Shown: one piece after another, positions 1 through 39,008 of the stretch
How positions within the stretch are numbered: position 1 is the first letter of the stretch
How the letters are laid out: every line of letters begins with the position of its first letter
Assembly (NCBI GenBank): GCA_949825025.1
Contig: OX463778.1
Span: 42,072,146 to 42,136,145, forward strand
Length of the DNA: 64,000 nucleotides
Direction: 5' to 3'
DNA from: Siphlonurus alternatus
Lineage: Eukaryota; Arthropoda; Insecta; Ephemeroptera; Siphlonuridae
The notes under the pieces: generated by a model
Told to the model about the DNA's origin: nothing
What the model saw: the letters and a program-made list of their open reading frames with translations, nothing else
The model's database searches: none
Position numbers and translations under genes: made by a program

Positions 1-1078
1 CTATAATCTAAATAATTAACCTACATCGCCGCGGATCCCGGAGCGTACCGTAACACACTCGATCGTATAGTACGCCGGGTGGAATATCTAGCTCCACCAA
101 AAACATTTTCCAACGAGCTCAAACTTTAATTCCTTCACAGCCTATTATATAAATGGGACCTCTCACTATATACATATTTAATGGGTTAAATTCCATCACC
201 TGGTGCTATTAAAAAATAATACCCGTACCGTGATATATATGTGATCCAAGTTCCAATATCAATAATTAATATTAAAATAGGGCTATATCTGGCCAATCTG
301 TAATAGATGACACTATACTATTAAATTTACAAAAAGCTATAGCACACATTAAAAAAAAAAGTTTTGAGTTTTAATCATGCAGCAAATATACTGCACATTT
401 CTTTTTTTTTTAACTATCATTTTTTGTACATAATAATTAATATGTTAATATGTACATATAATTGGTGAAATAAAAATAAAATAAATAAAAATAAAAATAA
501 AAAAAAACTGAAGTTTATTTTTAATTACAATGAAGCACGGACGTGATCTATACCCCCCTACCCCTAGAGCGTGCCTCTGGTCCAAAGACCCACCTATATG
601 TATAAAATAGGGTGTAACAAACGTTGGGCCAAAAGGGCCGGGGCATGGGCCTTCGATCGCTCGCGCGGCTTTGGCCTCCTATACAATAAGCCCAGGCCAA
701 AAGTGCTAGGTTAATTAATTGGTTCGAAGACGTCTTAATTCGATCATCTCGATCTACAAATTTTTTAACTGCCGTACTGTTTGTTTGTTTGTTTGTTTGT
801 TTGTTTGTTTGTTTTTGTTTTTCTTTTCTTTCCCATTGCTCGGAGTGTAAAAAACTTTTGAACTGTGTGCATTGCTTGATTATAAAATAAAATATAAAAT
901 AAAATTTTTATAAAATAAAATGAAGATAATTAATAAATAAATATTTAAATTAATTTTACTGCAACTTTTCATGATTAAAACAAAAATCAAGCTATGCCAC
1001 TTTTTCCATAGAAAAAATCCCGCCTCGATCGGTCCGGGTTTGGGGCCTTCAGGCCTCCATCTGAAGCGCACTGCATGA
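1..1078. other. Intergenic DNA downstream of MADD
   Basis: AT-rich sequence with no supportable gene. It holds poly-A/T runs, a (GTTT)n tract at about 780-815, and a GC-richer patch at about 600-700 of unknown nature. Confidence 0.5.
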
Positions 1079-1332
1079 ACGGGTCTTTCACCATACGTCA
1101 CAAAACAATATGACGTCATCATTGTGTAGGCAAAAAACATTGTCAGCGGCATAGCAAATACGTGTTAAAGTTGGTCTCGAAATTAATTTCTCCTGACGAT
1201 TCGTATTATCATTTCTCATATTAGAATTTTCATTCATAAATGGTGACAAGAAGAACCAATGCTAGTGAAAAAAAATATTTGGCGACCAAAACTGTTATGA
1301 GAAAAAGAGTTGTTGTGAGTTAGTTATATGAG

Positions 1333-1800
1333 GTAGAGATAATGTCGGTCAGCTGTTTTTTTAGCTTCATTTGATTAACATGGGAGTTGCAACTGAGCGT
1401 TCAAGGAGTGAACCTCGTACAAAATATCGTGTGACTCCGTGTTGAGTGTCTCACCCATCCTAGTAATTTCCTTTTCCCTTCTTTATTTTAACCTTCTCTA
1501 TTTTCTACCCTTTCCCAGATACTCAATTCCATTATCAACAGCATCCTCACCACATCCCACATAGTCAAACTTGCCCAATTAACTAGCCCGTGCTCTTGTG
1601 TCCTTGGGAACAGACGCTTGAGCCTGTGTCAAAATTCCCTGCATTCCATCACCTTTCATGTTGGCACCTGCATCATCACCTAACATTCCTTCACACCACG
1701 CCCCATAATCAACCTACTAGACCTGTGTATTTACACGTACCATTGTTCATCCATCCTATCACCCTACCTTATAAAAAGGCACTAGTTGAACCTACTTAGA

Positions 1801-1886
<86 letters not shown>

Positions 1887-2306
1887 ATAGTTATTAACTT
1901 ACTTGGACCGGGCCAAATGGTTTTATTGTTAACCGACGGCCCTTAAAATTCAACTCAGTTCAGTTTGATTAACATGTAAATCTTACCAAATTCACAAAAA
2001 TTCTGAAATTTTTTTGAGAGGCAGATATTAGTGCCTAAAAGCCATAGAAAAAATTTCAAAACAATTTAACGAGCCGATTTTTTTTAATTAATTTATTTAA
2101 TTTTCAGCATAGGGCTTTCCCATGGAGAGACAAACTAAAAAATTAATTTAAAAAAATCGGCTCGTTAAATTGTTTTGAAATTTTTTCTATGGCTTTTAGG
2201 CACTAACATCTACCTCTCAAAAAATGTTCAGAATTTTTGTGAATTTGCTAAGGTTTACATGTTAATCAAATGGAGCTAAAAAAACAGCTGACCGACGTTA
2301 TCTCTA
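1333..2306. mobile_element. Foldback element inserted in family C, itself interrupted
   Basis: Long inverted repeat with ends GTAGAGATAA(T/C)GTCGGTCAGCTG. The arms match from about 1333 and 1977 onward on the left to about 2306 on the right, meeting near 2100. The left arm is broken by a separate insertion at 1383-1963. Confidence 0.8.
1383..1963. mobile_element. Insertion with 13-bp target-site duplication
   Basis: 581 bp bounded by an exact direct repeat TTTGATTAACATG (1370-1382 and 1964-1976), where the second copy restores the foldback arm. It contains a C-rich segment and a long (TA)n tract (1803-1883). The length of the duplication suggests a retroposon; the family is not recognised. 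Confidence 0.75.
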
Positions 2307-2431
2307 CGTTAACACGCGCACAACATAGGATTTTAGATTTTTCTGCATATACATCCCGAAGCTCTTCGGGCGGCTTCGAGCATCCCCGTGCTACCCAAAA
2401 TGTAAACATGAAATTCCCGTATAAGTCATAG

Positions 2432-2526
2432 TGCATGATTACTTTCAGCACCTCTGGCTTAGTGGGTATCGTGGGTGACTCACCCACGATACCCACTAAG
2501 CCAGAGGTGCTGAAAGTAATCATGCA
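2432..2526. repeat. Perfect 95-bp palindrome
   Basis: 47-bp arms (2432-2478 and 2480-2526) around a single base, with no mismatch. It lies directly beside the family C copy. Confidence 0.95.
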
Positions 2527-4232
2527 ATATGCCTAAGCTGTGGGTCTCTTCCAAAAAAGCCCGACCGTACCATATATGGTCGAAAAAATATGTCAATTCC
2601 TCCCAGCATTTGCTTATATTATAGTTTTGACTTTTGACTGAGGAGGGAACCATGAAAAATTCATATTATATATATATATATATATATATTAAAATTAACT
2701 GCATGTATGGACTTTAGAAAAGCTTTTCTTTATCTTTAGATTATTTAACAATTATTAAGCTTTACGTCATGGGTAATCTCCTACACTGTGTTATAATTAT
2801 TCAATATTTGTGCCATGTTGTTTAATAAAGAGTATAACAATTTATTTTTTGTTACTTTTTATTTCACATTTTATTGTTACTTGTACATATGGAATACTGA
2901 ACGTAACATTTAGGCTATATAGATATATAACAACATGATCTTATTTCAGCGCTCTTGTCTCAAACATCTTGCATTAATTATTTTAATAATTATCGTACAA
3001 TACATATTATGTCATATTTTTTGAATATGTATAATTATAATATGCATGAATTATGAATTATTCTTAAAATTATATAAGCCTGCTTAAATTTAAATATGGT
3101 ATGAATGCAGTTTGTAATGGAGTGTAATTGGAGACAATGAACGCTCTATAAAACTTGAACAATCAACATGTAAGCATGTAAAAAGAACAAGTATACTTGA
3201 TCAACATATAAACACAATAAATTTACAATACATTACAGTAAACCACTAGGTGGCCAGCAACCATTTATAAATATTGCTCTTTGAGTTTTCTTTATTCATC
3301 GTGAAGATTATAACGTGCAAACTTTGTCCACAATATATGATCTGCTGGGATCGAGTCAATTTATTACTCTCATGACGGCTTTCCGCAATGAGGCTAATAA
3401 AGCCTGGGTTAGACTTAATTGTAAATTGAATCAAGAAATATCCACATGTGTACCTGCAATGTAGCATAAATAGCTTAATGATATTTACATAAACTTATTT
3501 GAGTTTTTTTTTATTACTTATTATTAAATTTATAAATATCAATTAAGTGTAACCCTAACTGAATTAGTATCTAAGTAGGTGACAAATAAGGAAATAATTG
3601 ACAAAGTTCTTCTACATATAAACGTGATATACATTATACATATTTGTAATATCTCTCAAAAGAAACTTCCATCTCGTTTGCAATATAATAATATAATTAA
3701 TTAATTAAAAATTGAAAAATTCAAAAAAATTTCAAATTACTATTAAATTGTATTAGTAAAAACAGTAAATATATATAATCAAAGACAATTACGTATTAAT
3801 TTTAATAATTTAAAACCATTCAGAAGTTGCTTGAAATGTAACTAATTTATGTTATAGTTATTCAAGTGAAACTGCAGTATAATTAGTATATACAGTATAA
3901 TATGTAGCAATCAATATATTATAGACTATATAGTTTATAGATTAATTTGTTACGGTTCTTACAGGATTATATTGATTAGCCTATAATATAGTTTAAAAAA
4001 GAACAATAATTGCGTGATGATAAGATAAAACGAGATAAAATTTTCTTTGTTTAATAAAAAATAGGAGGCACAGCTTTGGTTAATTAAACTATTTTAATAA
4101 ATACATTTAATTTTTACTATATACACATCAGGGCTGCCAATTACTGGGCGTGATTATATTGTCGACCACATACTGCTGCACTATAGGATTAAGTCGAGCC
4201 CTGACTAGCTATAGTCGCGGCGCCTGTGCTGA
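2527..4232. other. AT-rich DNA downstream of MADD
   Basis: No ORF or repeat that I can support beyond (TA)n runs. The MADD 3' untranslated region should lie at the 4.1-4.23 kb end. Confidence 0.5.
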
Positions 4233-30949
<26,717 letters not shown>

Positions 30950-32128
30950 CCCGGCACCTCCACCAGTCACCGGCACTTGAGCTCATGGTGCTTCGGGGAG
31001 AATACGGGGACCCTCAATGGTGGCATCGTTGCTCTCTACCTCAACATCTGTAGGCACAACATAGCATTCCAAAGTAAATAAGTGAGCCGCAATCAAATTA
31101 TCTTACATACACCCTCTTAACTTGAGAGCGGAACTTCTAAAAAGGGTTTCGAGTAAAAAATAAAAGAACCTTCTCATCAAATCGATAAGTACAAACACAT
31201 CTCGACTATCATCGGGTGTAATCGTACTATTTCGGAGTTCATATAGGATATTGGCTTAAAATTTCTAATATAATATTAAAATTTCTTCTTCCGTAAAATT
31301 TAAAATAAATTATTTCAAACCTATTAAATTCACGAGCTAATTAATTACCTTCATTTTTATCATTCTCATGCTCTGTCGTATTCGTGTAAATATTGTATCC
31401 GTTGCAGAACCAGATCTTGTTTACAAAATAAAGTAATTTAAAATGATAAATTAATTATGCATTTTTTGTCGTAACTGAAGTGATGATAATTTTCCCTACA
31501 GCATTGAATTTGAACGCTGCAAAAATGAAATTAGGTCACTTGGAGCACTCGTCTTCCCAAGCAGGGAATGCCTGCAGGATAGGCCACTGCTTGAGCTGCC
31601 ATGCACGGCGGGCTTGCATAGTCCGCAGGCTGACTTTTTAAAAAGTCTTGTACTTAAACCCAACCTTGTATTGTAATATGTGTTTTCTGAATAAAAGCCT
31701 TTTGAATCTGAATCTGAACCCAGAGCAATAATTATGCACAATATTATATTTATATTAAATAATTTATAATATCATAATTATCTATATAAATGTGATAAAT
31801 ATTTTATTAACCGCGCATGCATCACGAAATAGAAAATATCACATACAAACACTACAATAAGACTTTTAATGAAAATTTGAATTCAGTTTTATATTGTGTA
31901 ATTTTATTAACGTAGATAAAAGTATAAATATACAATATACTTAATTGTAATTTCTTGAAATAATTTTTCCTGCATTATTTTTGTTGAAAGTGGTATTTAT
32001 GTTTTATAAATAGCATCTACTACCTATTGTACTCACATTCGTGTGTTGGGCGTGAAATGTTGCGTGAAGGTTTTGTGTCTGGAGCTCTCAGAATGGCCCT
32101 CACAGTGTCGACAGTCAGGGTGACCTAC

Positions 32129-32260
32129 CCTCTATCGCTCTCCCTCCCCCGGGTCGCTTGCTCGCTGCTGCTAATCAATCGCGGACGTCTTCGTGCGCAT
32201 GCGGGGCCCGGCCCAGATATCTCCTCGGCCAACTCCGTCCACCGACGATGGACTTAATTC
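32129..32260 (-). other. MADD: Probable untranslated first exon of MADD
   Basis: A GC- and CpG-rich block in otherwise AT-rich DNA, ending on the minus strand at a good donor (GAGG then GTAGGT). The next acceptor downstream in transcription is at 31048, just before the exon carrying the MADD ATG. The block contains no useful long ORF and includes an NRF-1-like TGCGCATGCG at 32194-32203, as expected near a transcription start. The exact start is unknown; its upstream edge is drawn where the GC-rich block ends. Confidence 0.4.
32194..32203. promoter_or_regulatory. NRF-1-like motif near MADD 5' end
   Basis: TGCGCATGCG, one half-step short of the palindromic NRF-1 consensus, inside the CpG-rich block that probably holds the MADD start site. 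Confidence 0.35.
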
Positions 32261-32863
32261 TCATTTTAGCTATGTGCGCAATGCTATTCTGACATCTATA
32301 GCAATAAAATAAATTCCATACAAGAGCAAAAATATAAAATAAATAATGTAGGTTATGAGACAGTTTGAGTCGGTATATTATTTAATGTTACTTGAGTTAA
32401 ACTGATTAACTATTTCTTCAATTCCATAAAATACAAACCTTTTTTTTATTATTCTTTTGTAGATCTTAAACTACAAAACTACAGCAATTACTTTGAGTGT
32501 AGATCTTTGTAGTCTGGCAATAATTGTGATAAAATCTAGTCTAGTTACACTGCAGTCTCTGTTGACGATAGTTTAATGTGCACTTGCTAGCTTCATTAGA
32601 AAACACGATCGATTGTTTGACAGAATGACGTCAGAGTGACGTAAATAGAACTCACGGTAAACCTAGATATCGATTAAAGAGGCAGGCAATATTCATGCAT
32701 GTAATGTCCCTTCTTTACAATCTCAACTGTGACCTTCCACTCAACTTCAAAATTTGATTTTTCTTGCATATATAATATTATGTAGTGTATCAGTTTTTTT
32801 GCTGCAGTTCACATGTATATATTATATATATATATATAATATTTATATATATTTTAATTAAGC

Positions 32864-32910
32864 AATTAAAATATGGAATACTTTAAATAGTTAGCAGAGG
32901 GAATATATAA

Positions 32911-32978
<68 letters not shown>

Positions 32979-33042
32979 TATATATATGTATGTATTTATA
33001 TATTCCCTCTGCTAACTATTTAAAGTATTCCATATTTTAATT
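32864..33042. repeat. Inverted repeat with (TA)n loop
   Basis: Identical arms (TTAGCAGAGGGAATATATAA and complement), about 65 bp each, around a TA microsatellite. Confidence 0.85.
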
Positions 33043-33290
33043 GTATAATTTCAGTAAACGTACATTATTTTATTTCAGCCGCAGTGTAACAAGATATTAT
33101 ATAATATGTAATATGCAATATATATATTGCAGAAGCTATTATAATGCGTAGATATTAATTAAAATAAATTTAATGTTCTCTCCATTGTACCCAAAAATTA
33201 ATATTTAATATCAAGGAATTGTACCCAAAACTACAAATTAATGCACTACACGAGCATCAATGCCTTATCACAACTATAATAATATATGTG

Positions 33291-33685
33291 GAAGGTGTGG
33301 CGCAGTGCGCTTGACCGGCTCTCGTCAGATCACCGAAGTCAAGCAACGCCACGCGTGGTTAGTAGTTGGATGGGTGACCATTTTCAACAAAAACCACGTT
33401 TCCCACCCAGGGGTAAAACGTTGCGCTTTTCCACCATGTGGTTCCCCTGGCTTTGGACCATTGCACTTCCGGTTCATTGACAAAAGCTGTAGCGTCCATC
33501 CTGGCTGAGGTTTCCACGTTTCCCTCAGCCGCAGGCAAATGCCGGGATGGATTTGCAAGGCCGTGGCCGCCCCCGTTCCAGAAGAGCCCGCGAAACGCTC
33601 AAGTTAGGGTTTCGGAAGGTTCGGGGTTTCAAAGTAGTATGTAATTAGTAAATAAAAGTACCCAACAGGGTTTGATTAAAAATTA
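33291..33685 (+). mobile_element. 5S-rRNA-derived SINE (SINE3 type), copy 1
   Basis: The head contains 5S rRNA internal-promoter text (CGTCAGATCACCGAAGTCAA, GTTGGATGGGTGACC), followed by a body shared with the 45.6- and 54.9-kb copies (CGAAACGCTCAAGTTAGGGT) and an A-rich tail. Intergenic. Confidence 0.88.
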
Positions 33686-35711
33686 AAAAAAAAAATAATA
33701 TATTACATCAGTCGTGAAAATTAGTTTATACTATATTAATTATAGAATAAATAATAATTTTAGGTTCCTTCTGATTCTCGGTTTGTTGTGATTTTTTTTT
33801 ATGCTGCACATAAATTAATTGATAGAATAATAGTTATACGTACATATATTATGCTGCGATAAAATAACCTTTAGAATTTTAGATAAATTATATAATTAAG
33901 TTATATATAAAAATATATTCCAACATGGATCAATTACATTTTAAACTAACCGTAACCCTGCTTAAATATCAAATTTGCATAACATAATTTAAAAATAGTT
34001 GCTTCAATTGAAAATGTTATCTGAGTATGCAGAAAACAATAACAGTAATGTGTGTGGGGCTGCCGCACTCGTGATAGCACGACCGCGAGCCGGCCGGGAA
34101 GTGGCGCGCCTGCTGCCTGATAAGACCATGCCGGCACGGCCCGACTGGGGCTTGGAATTAAATCGCTGATCAGTATAGAACTTAGAACAATGACAAATAG
34201 AATGTTCTGAGACCTTTGATGTCGTTTCTTAATTAGAGAATCATCAGGATAATCAATATATGAAGACTTTGTAGTGGAACTATCTAAATTAAGCTTATTA
34301 TAGCGATGGGGGAAAAAAAGGAATGGAATGAAATTTATCAAAATATATATAAACCTATATAACTATAATGCATGTCGTATATTATAAATGAAAAATCAAC
34401 TCTTGCTTGCAATTTTTCAATTTATAGCGTTCGATAAGTTCGATTTATTGACAAGTAATATAGCACACCTTCAAAATTATCTACAGACCGTTTCCCGTTA
34501 TTTGCATTAAAATACATCACCACAAGCTTCAGTTAACGTATTTCATTATATTTTTATTCAAAATCTAGTAAATTATACATACATAAAAATGTTAATACAA
34601 AAAATTTACACAATTTTAAATTATTCACTATTATACACACTGCAGATGATCGATTAGCAATGTGAATTTATAGATTTATAAAAATAAATCCCATTTCAAA
34701 AATATACTGAGCGATCGACGAATGACGCTGAAAAATCTTTATAATTATAACAATTTATAAGTCTATCTTAATTGCCACACATTAAAAAATACGAATTATA
34801 TAATTAATGTATGTGAAATTCAATAACATATAATATATATATATATATATAATTATATTCTATATACTTACTTATTAGTTTGTGAGTGATCTCTGCCACA
34901 GCACGTAACTCGCGGTTCAAAGATTATAAAACTGTATTGTATATACATATATACATGCAGTATAATACAGTAGTGTAGCTGATTGCTGCAGCCGCTCGGG
35001 TGGTGACACGGCGTCTGACATAGAGCAGGTCGCCGCGATACCAATTGACTTGTGCGCTGTTGCGGCAAACGAAGCACCTGCTTGGAAGGAAGCGTCACAC
35101 ACAGCTGACGTAACTTCTCTCGTTCCGTCATGTAAATTATTAACTGCGGTAAATTATTTGTGTTTCGTGTTTGACAGTTTCAGTAAAATATTTTTCGGTC
35201 ATTTTCTGTGAAATTTGATTTTTTTTTAATGATAATAATTAATAATATATCATGATAATTATATATATATATTAAGGCATATATAACATATTACATAGAG
35301 AAAAGTAATATTATAGGGACTGAATCAAAATAGATCAAACTATATTAATATATATTATATATTATAAATCAATATAATATATATTAAATATTTCTATTCG
35401 CACACAATAAATATTCAAAACCTTCGAAATTCTATAAAATAAGCATGGATCAATTTACATAATATATTTACATTATTTCTACGTTGATTTGAAAATTTAT
35501 TGTAATTGCATTATAATTATACAATTTTAAATTATAATGGTATACAAATTATACATAAAGTATATTGTGTGTATTATACATAAGCAATCAATCCATGCCC
35601 CCTAGAAATGCGGACTGCAGGTAAACGTTTACTATAATAATTAATATATTGTTATATATATTATTATATTTTTTATTCCATATATAAAATTGAATGTACG
35701 CGGTACACATC

Positions 35712-36062
35712 AGCGTTATATACGGGAATTTCATGTCGTTCATGTTTATATTTTGGGTAGCACGGAGATGCTCGAAGCCACCCGAAGAGCTTCGGGATGT
35801 AGGCAGAAAACCCTAAAATCCTATGCTCTGCGTGTTAACGTAACTCACCGTAACTCAGTTTTGGTCGCCAAATATATATTTTTTTTTGTCACCAGTTATG
35901 AAAGAAATTTCTACGAAAAATGATACGAATCGTCAGGAGAAATTAATTTCGATGCCAAAACTTTAACACGTATTTGCTATGCCACCCGCTGACAATGTTT
36001 TGCCCTACACAATTATGACGTCATATTGTTTTGAGACGTACGTATGGTGAAAGACCCGTATA
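35712..36062 (+). mobile_element. Repeat family C, uninterrupted copy
   Basis: Continuous version of the element split at 1.1-2.4 kb, with short ends TATATACGGG / CCCGTATATG. No convincing coding capacity. Confidence 0.75.
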
Positions 36063-36501
36063 TGATATACGTACCATATATATAGAATAGAAATTTCTTT
36101 TTTAGGCGATGTTTGGCCTGACAGCCATTTTTACACATAACCTCAAATACAAATTAATAATATTGCATACATAAGTTTTACTGTTTATACATAAATAGTC
36201 CAATAGCATAGTCTCTTGAGGTACGTAACTTTTATCTTAGAACTTAATATATATCCCTTCTATCATGACGTGTACACCATATAATATTGTATAACAATTT
36301 AAAGGGCATGCTTTTATTTTTAACTATTTTATTTTACCCGGCTGATTTGATTTTTTTAGGGATCGAGTTGCAAATTAAAAAAAAAAGTGAATTTCTGCGT
36401 AATTATAATATTTTAATATTTATAATATTAGCTAGAGAGTTATAAAATATATGTAGTAAATATATTTATATATAATACATTTTAAAACGTCATCACGCAT
36501 A

Positions 36502-36553
<52 letters not shown>

Positions 36554-37041
36554 CACTATAATAGCCTTGGTCTTTTTTACTTTTAAAATTTCCCTTGTTT
36601 TAATTGTAATTAACATCGCGTTTTCAATTATAATACATAATTTCATTATTTACATATTATATATTTATATACTATATATTTTTAAATAATTAAGTCTTAA
36701 TTCTCGTATGTTTAAACCTGAATTGTCTCTACGTATTACAGTTATTAAATGATATACTGACATGCATCTCTGAATTCTCTCATATATTCTCTGACGATTG
36801 CTGGCTGCAATATATTTATGCTGATCGAACAATAATAATATATAATTGTTTTTTTTTATTACTTTTTCAACTGAACCTAGCTGTTGTAGGGTTGCAGTGC
36901 ATGTGATGGTTATAACAGGGCAGACTTATAATATAATATAATTTTATTGTAATTTATGTGATGATATAGGAATAAATAAGTGGCACGTACGTGTTCGAAG
37001 ATCAAAGTCTTCAGGCTTCAGGAGTGAGAGCTGCAAGCGCT

Positions 37042-37071
37042 CAAAGTTCCTCTACGTGTAGAGGAACTTTG
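37042..37071. repeat. Perfect 30-bp inverted repeat upstream of THEM6
   Basis: 14-bp arms (left arm CAAAGTTCCTCTAC) around a 2-bp GT spacer, 215 bp upstream of the THEM6 ATG. It could be a dimeric factor site or a leader hairpin; no known motif is assigned. Confidence 0.6.
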
Positions 37072-37286
37072 GCAATTTAATTTAAAGAGTCGTGACTGTC
37101 CGACGCGCGCGAAAATTTATTTAAAAACACCTGTCAAAGAGAAACGCCGTTTGTTTTTCTACCTGGCAAAAGCAACCGCATGCTCTCAGCTGACTGATTG
37201 TTACGTACGTGGGAATAAAAACGGGAATTTGAGTGAGGACTGAGGAAGTTCCGGGGAAGTTCGAAGTTGCTATATCATCTTCTGCA

Positions 37287-39008
37287 ATGTTCCTGATCGC
37301 ATTCATTGCTTTTCTCTTTGTATTTTTTGACGCAAACTATTTTATTAGAGTGTCACTAACAATACTCTTTGGAAGATTATTTCAGTCAAAGAAGCGGCCT
37401 TTAGATGGAACATCAATTTACGGTAAGAAATCCACGAAAGTATTATACAAATGAGTCAAATGACCATGCAATATATATAACCATGAAGAAAAAAAAAGTC
37501 TCAAGTCATTAGCATATATAATCCTTAATCGGAGAGTAATCGTCGTTAAGGCTAAGGTAACGCCACTAATGTTAAAAAAAATCCCTCACACAAAAATCCT
37601 GAAAAAAAATTAAAATGTTCTCCTCTACACCCCCTATCAGTAGCTAAAATATCAGGTATACAAATTCGATCTAGTTTTTGAGTTATGAATTTTTAAAGTT
37701 GAATAATTTAACATGGGATTTCCATTTCTCCATGTTAAAGTAGTCAACTTTAAAAATTCATAACTCAAAAACTAGATCGAATTTGTACACCTGATATTTT
37801 AGCTACTGATAGGGGGTGTAGAGGAGAACATTTTAAATTTTTTTCAGAATTTTTGTGTGAGGAATTTTTTTTAACATTGGTGGCGTTACCTTACCCTTAA
37901 TCATGCTACTCTTCGCCTACTGCAATAAAAACATTTATTGTTTTATAATTAATATATTCGCTGTGTTACAGGTTTTTGTACAACACAAGATATTGATATC
38001 TTTATTCGTCATATGAACAATGCTCGGTATGTCCGAGAAATGGATTTTGCTAGATTCCACTTCTATGACAGAACTGGACTCTATGAAAGTATCACCAAAT
38101 TGAAAGGAAATGCATTGCAAGGAGCTTGCAATGTTCGATATCGTCGCACCATCCCAATATTTAATTTTTACAAAGTTACAACAAAAGTAAGAGAATTTAT
38201 AATATATTATAATTAATTGGGTTAATTGAACAGTTTTTAAGGAGGGGGATGGCTTCAGCTTTGACATTTTTATTGTTTTATAAATTTTATATAATGTCAA
38301 ACTTATTAGTGCACCCCAAAAGAAAAAAATAAATAAGTAAAGAGGAAAAAAAATCACCATGAACTCTCTCATCTACCTTGCACAAGTTCCAGCAGATAAT
38401 TTAACATACAAAAAGCCCACCAATCAAAAGTGGGGCTTATATTACGACATCAGGCATAACGAGTTATTTTTAATACAATAAAGGCTGAGTTTTTCTATTC
38501 CTACACTAGATAATATTTGGATATTCTCCACCACTCCAAATATCTGGCCGAGGGCCAAGGCGGAATAAAAAAAATATATATATAATAAATAAATAACAAA
38601 ATGCAGCCATAAATATAAAAACTGAAGCCGTTCTTCTCCTTTAAGAAAATATAATACATAATATAAATAAAATGGATTGAACACTTGAGGAAATATCAGT
38701 ATATAATTATATAGTAGATTATAATTATAGGACAAAAATTACAATTAAGCTTAATTATGTTTTTATTTCCTCAGATTGTTCATTGGGATGAGAAGTCCAT
38801 ATATTTGGAGCAACATTTCATTACCCTAGGTGACGGCTTTGTGCGAGCGGTGGCACTCAGCAAGCAGAATGTTGTTGGTGTTGACGTCAACAAGATGATG
38901 GCTGATGTGCTCGGAGCAGGGGAGAACAAGCCAGAGCCTACCCCAGATCTCATGCAGTGGCTGGAGAGCATTGAAACTTCAAGCCAACGCCTCAGAAAAT
39001 CCAACTAA
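37287..39008 (+). CDS. THEM6: THEM6 (thioesterase superfamily member 6 / UPF0670), 3 exons
   Basis: Exons 37287-37422, 37972-38186, 38775-39008; GT-AG introns, phases 1 and 0, 585 nt, 194 residues (human 208). Residues 1-20 form a hydrophobic anchor ([15 protein letters not shown]), as in vertebrate THEM6, so an ER/membrane location is likely. The body is a hotdog-fold 4HBT-like domain with the family signature [15 protein letters not shown] (about residues 60-75), then [32 protein letters not shown] and a C-terminal [10 protein letters not shown] matching human WISYNEASSQ. Whether it is an active thioesterase is not known from sequence. The ATG at 37287 fits the family N-terminus. Intron 1 contains a 350-bp TTAA-flanked hairpin MITE. 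It is transcribed convergently with PCM1, stop codons 1.5 kb apart. Confidence 0.93.
37546..37900. mobile_element. TTAA-flanked hairpin MITE, family A (copy 4)
   Basis: Very similar to the 30.1-kb copy, with TTAA at both ends. Located in THEM6 intron 1. Confidence 0.88.

Larger units (their letters stand above)
1079..2424 (-). mobile_element. Repeat family C copy, split by a nested hairpin element
   Basis: The outer parts (1079-1332 and 2307-2424) are, in reverse complement, the two halves of a repeat that is continuous at about 35712-36062. Shared text includes CCCGAAGAGCTTCGGGATGT, AGGAGAAATTAATTTCG and GTGAAAGACCCGT. Short ends CGGG/CCCG suggest a small DNA element of about 350 bp. Confidence 0.75.
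31048..37286. other. Divergent intergenic region between MADD and THEM6
   Basis: About 6.2 kb. Holds the probable MADD untranslated exon and promoter (32.1-32.3 kb), a hairpin with a TA loop (32.9-33.0 kb), a 5S-headed SINE (33.3-33.7 kb) and a family C repeat (35.7-36.1 kb). It also holds two unexplained GC-rich islands (about 34.02-34.15 and 34.96-35.13 kb) and the THEM6 promoter region. A possible retroposon 3' tail with repeated TGAATC lies at about 31.54-31.72 kb. Confidence 0.6.

Noticed and set aside
2266..2523. 85-residue minus-strand ORF
   Set aside because: Runs through a repeat and the perfect palindrome; no protein-like conservation.
33316..33380. Functional 5S rRNA gene
   Set aside because: Only the internal-promoter region resembles 5S; the rest is SINE body, so it is a SINE head.
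33260..33644. Overlapping short ORFs at 33.3-33.6 kb, and similar ones at 54.9-55.2 kb
   Set aside because: They recur in the same SINE family and have no independent coding signal.
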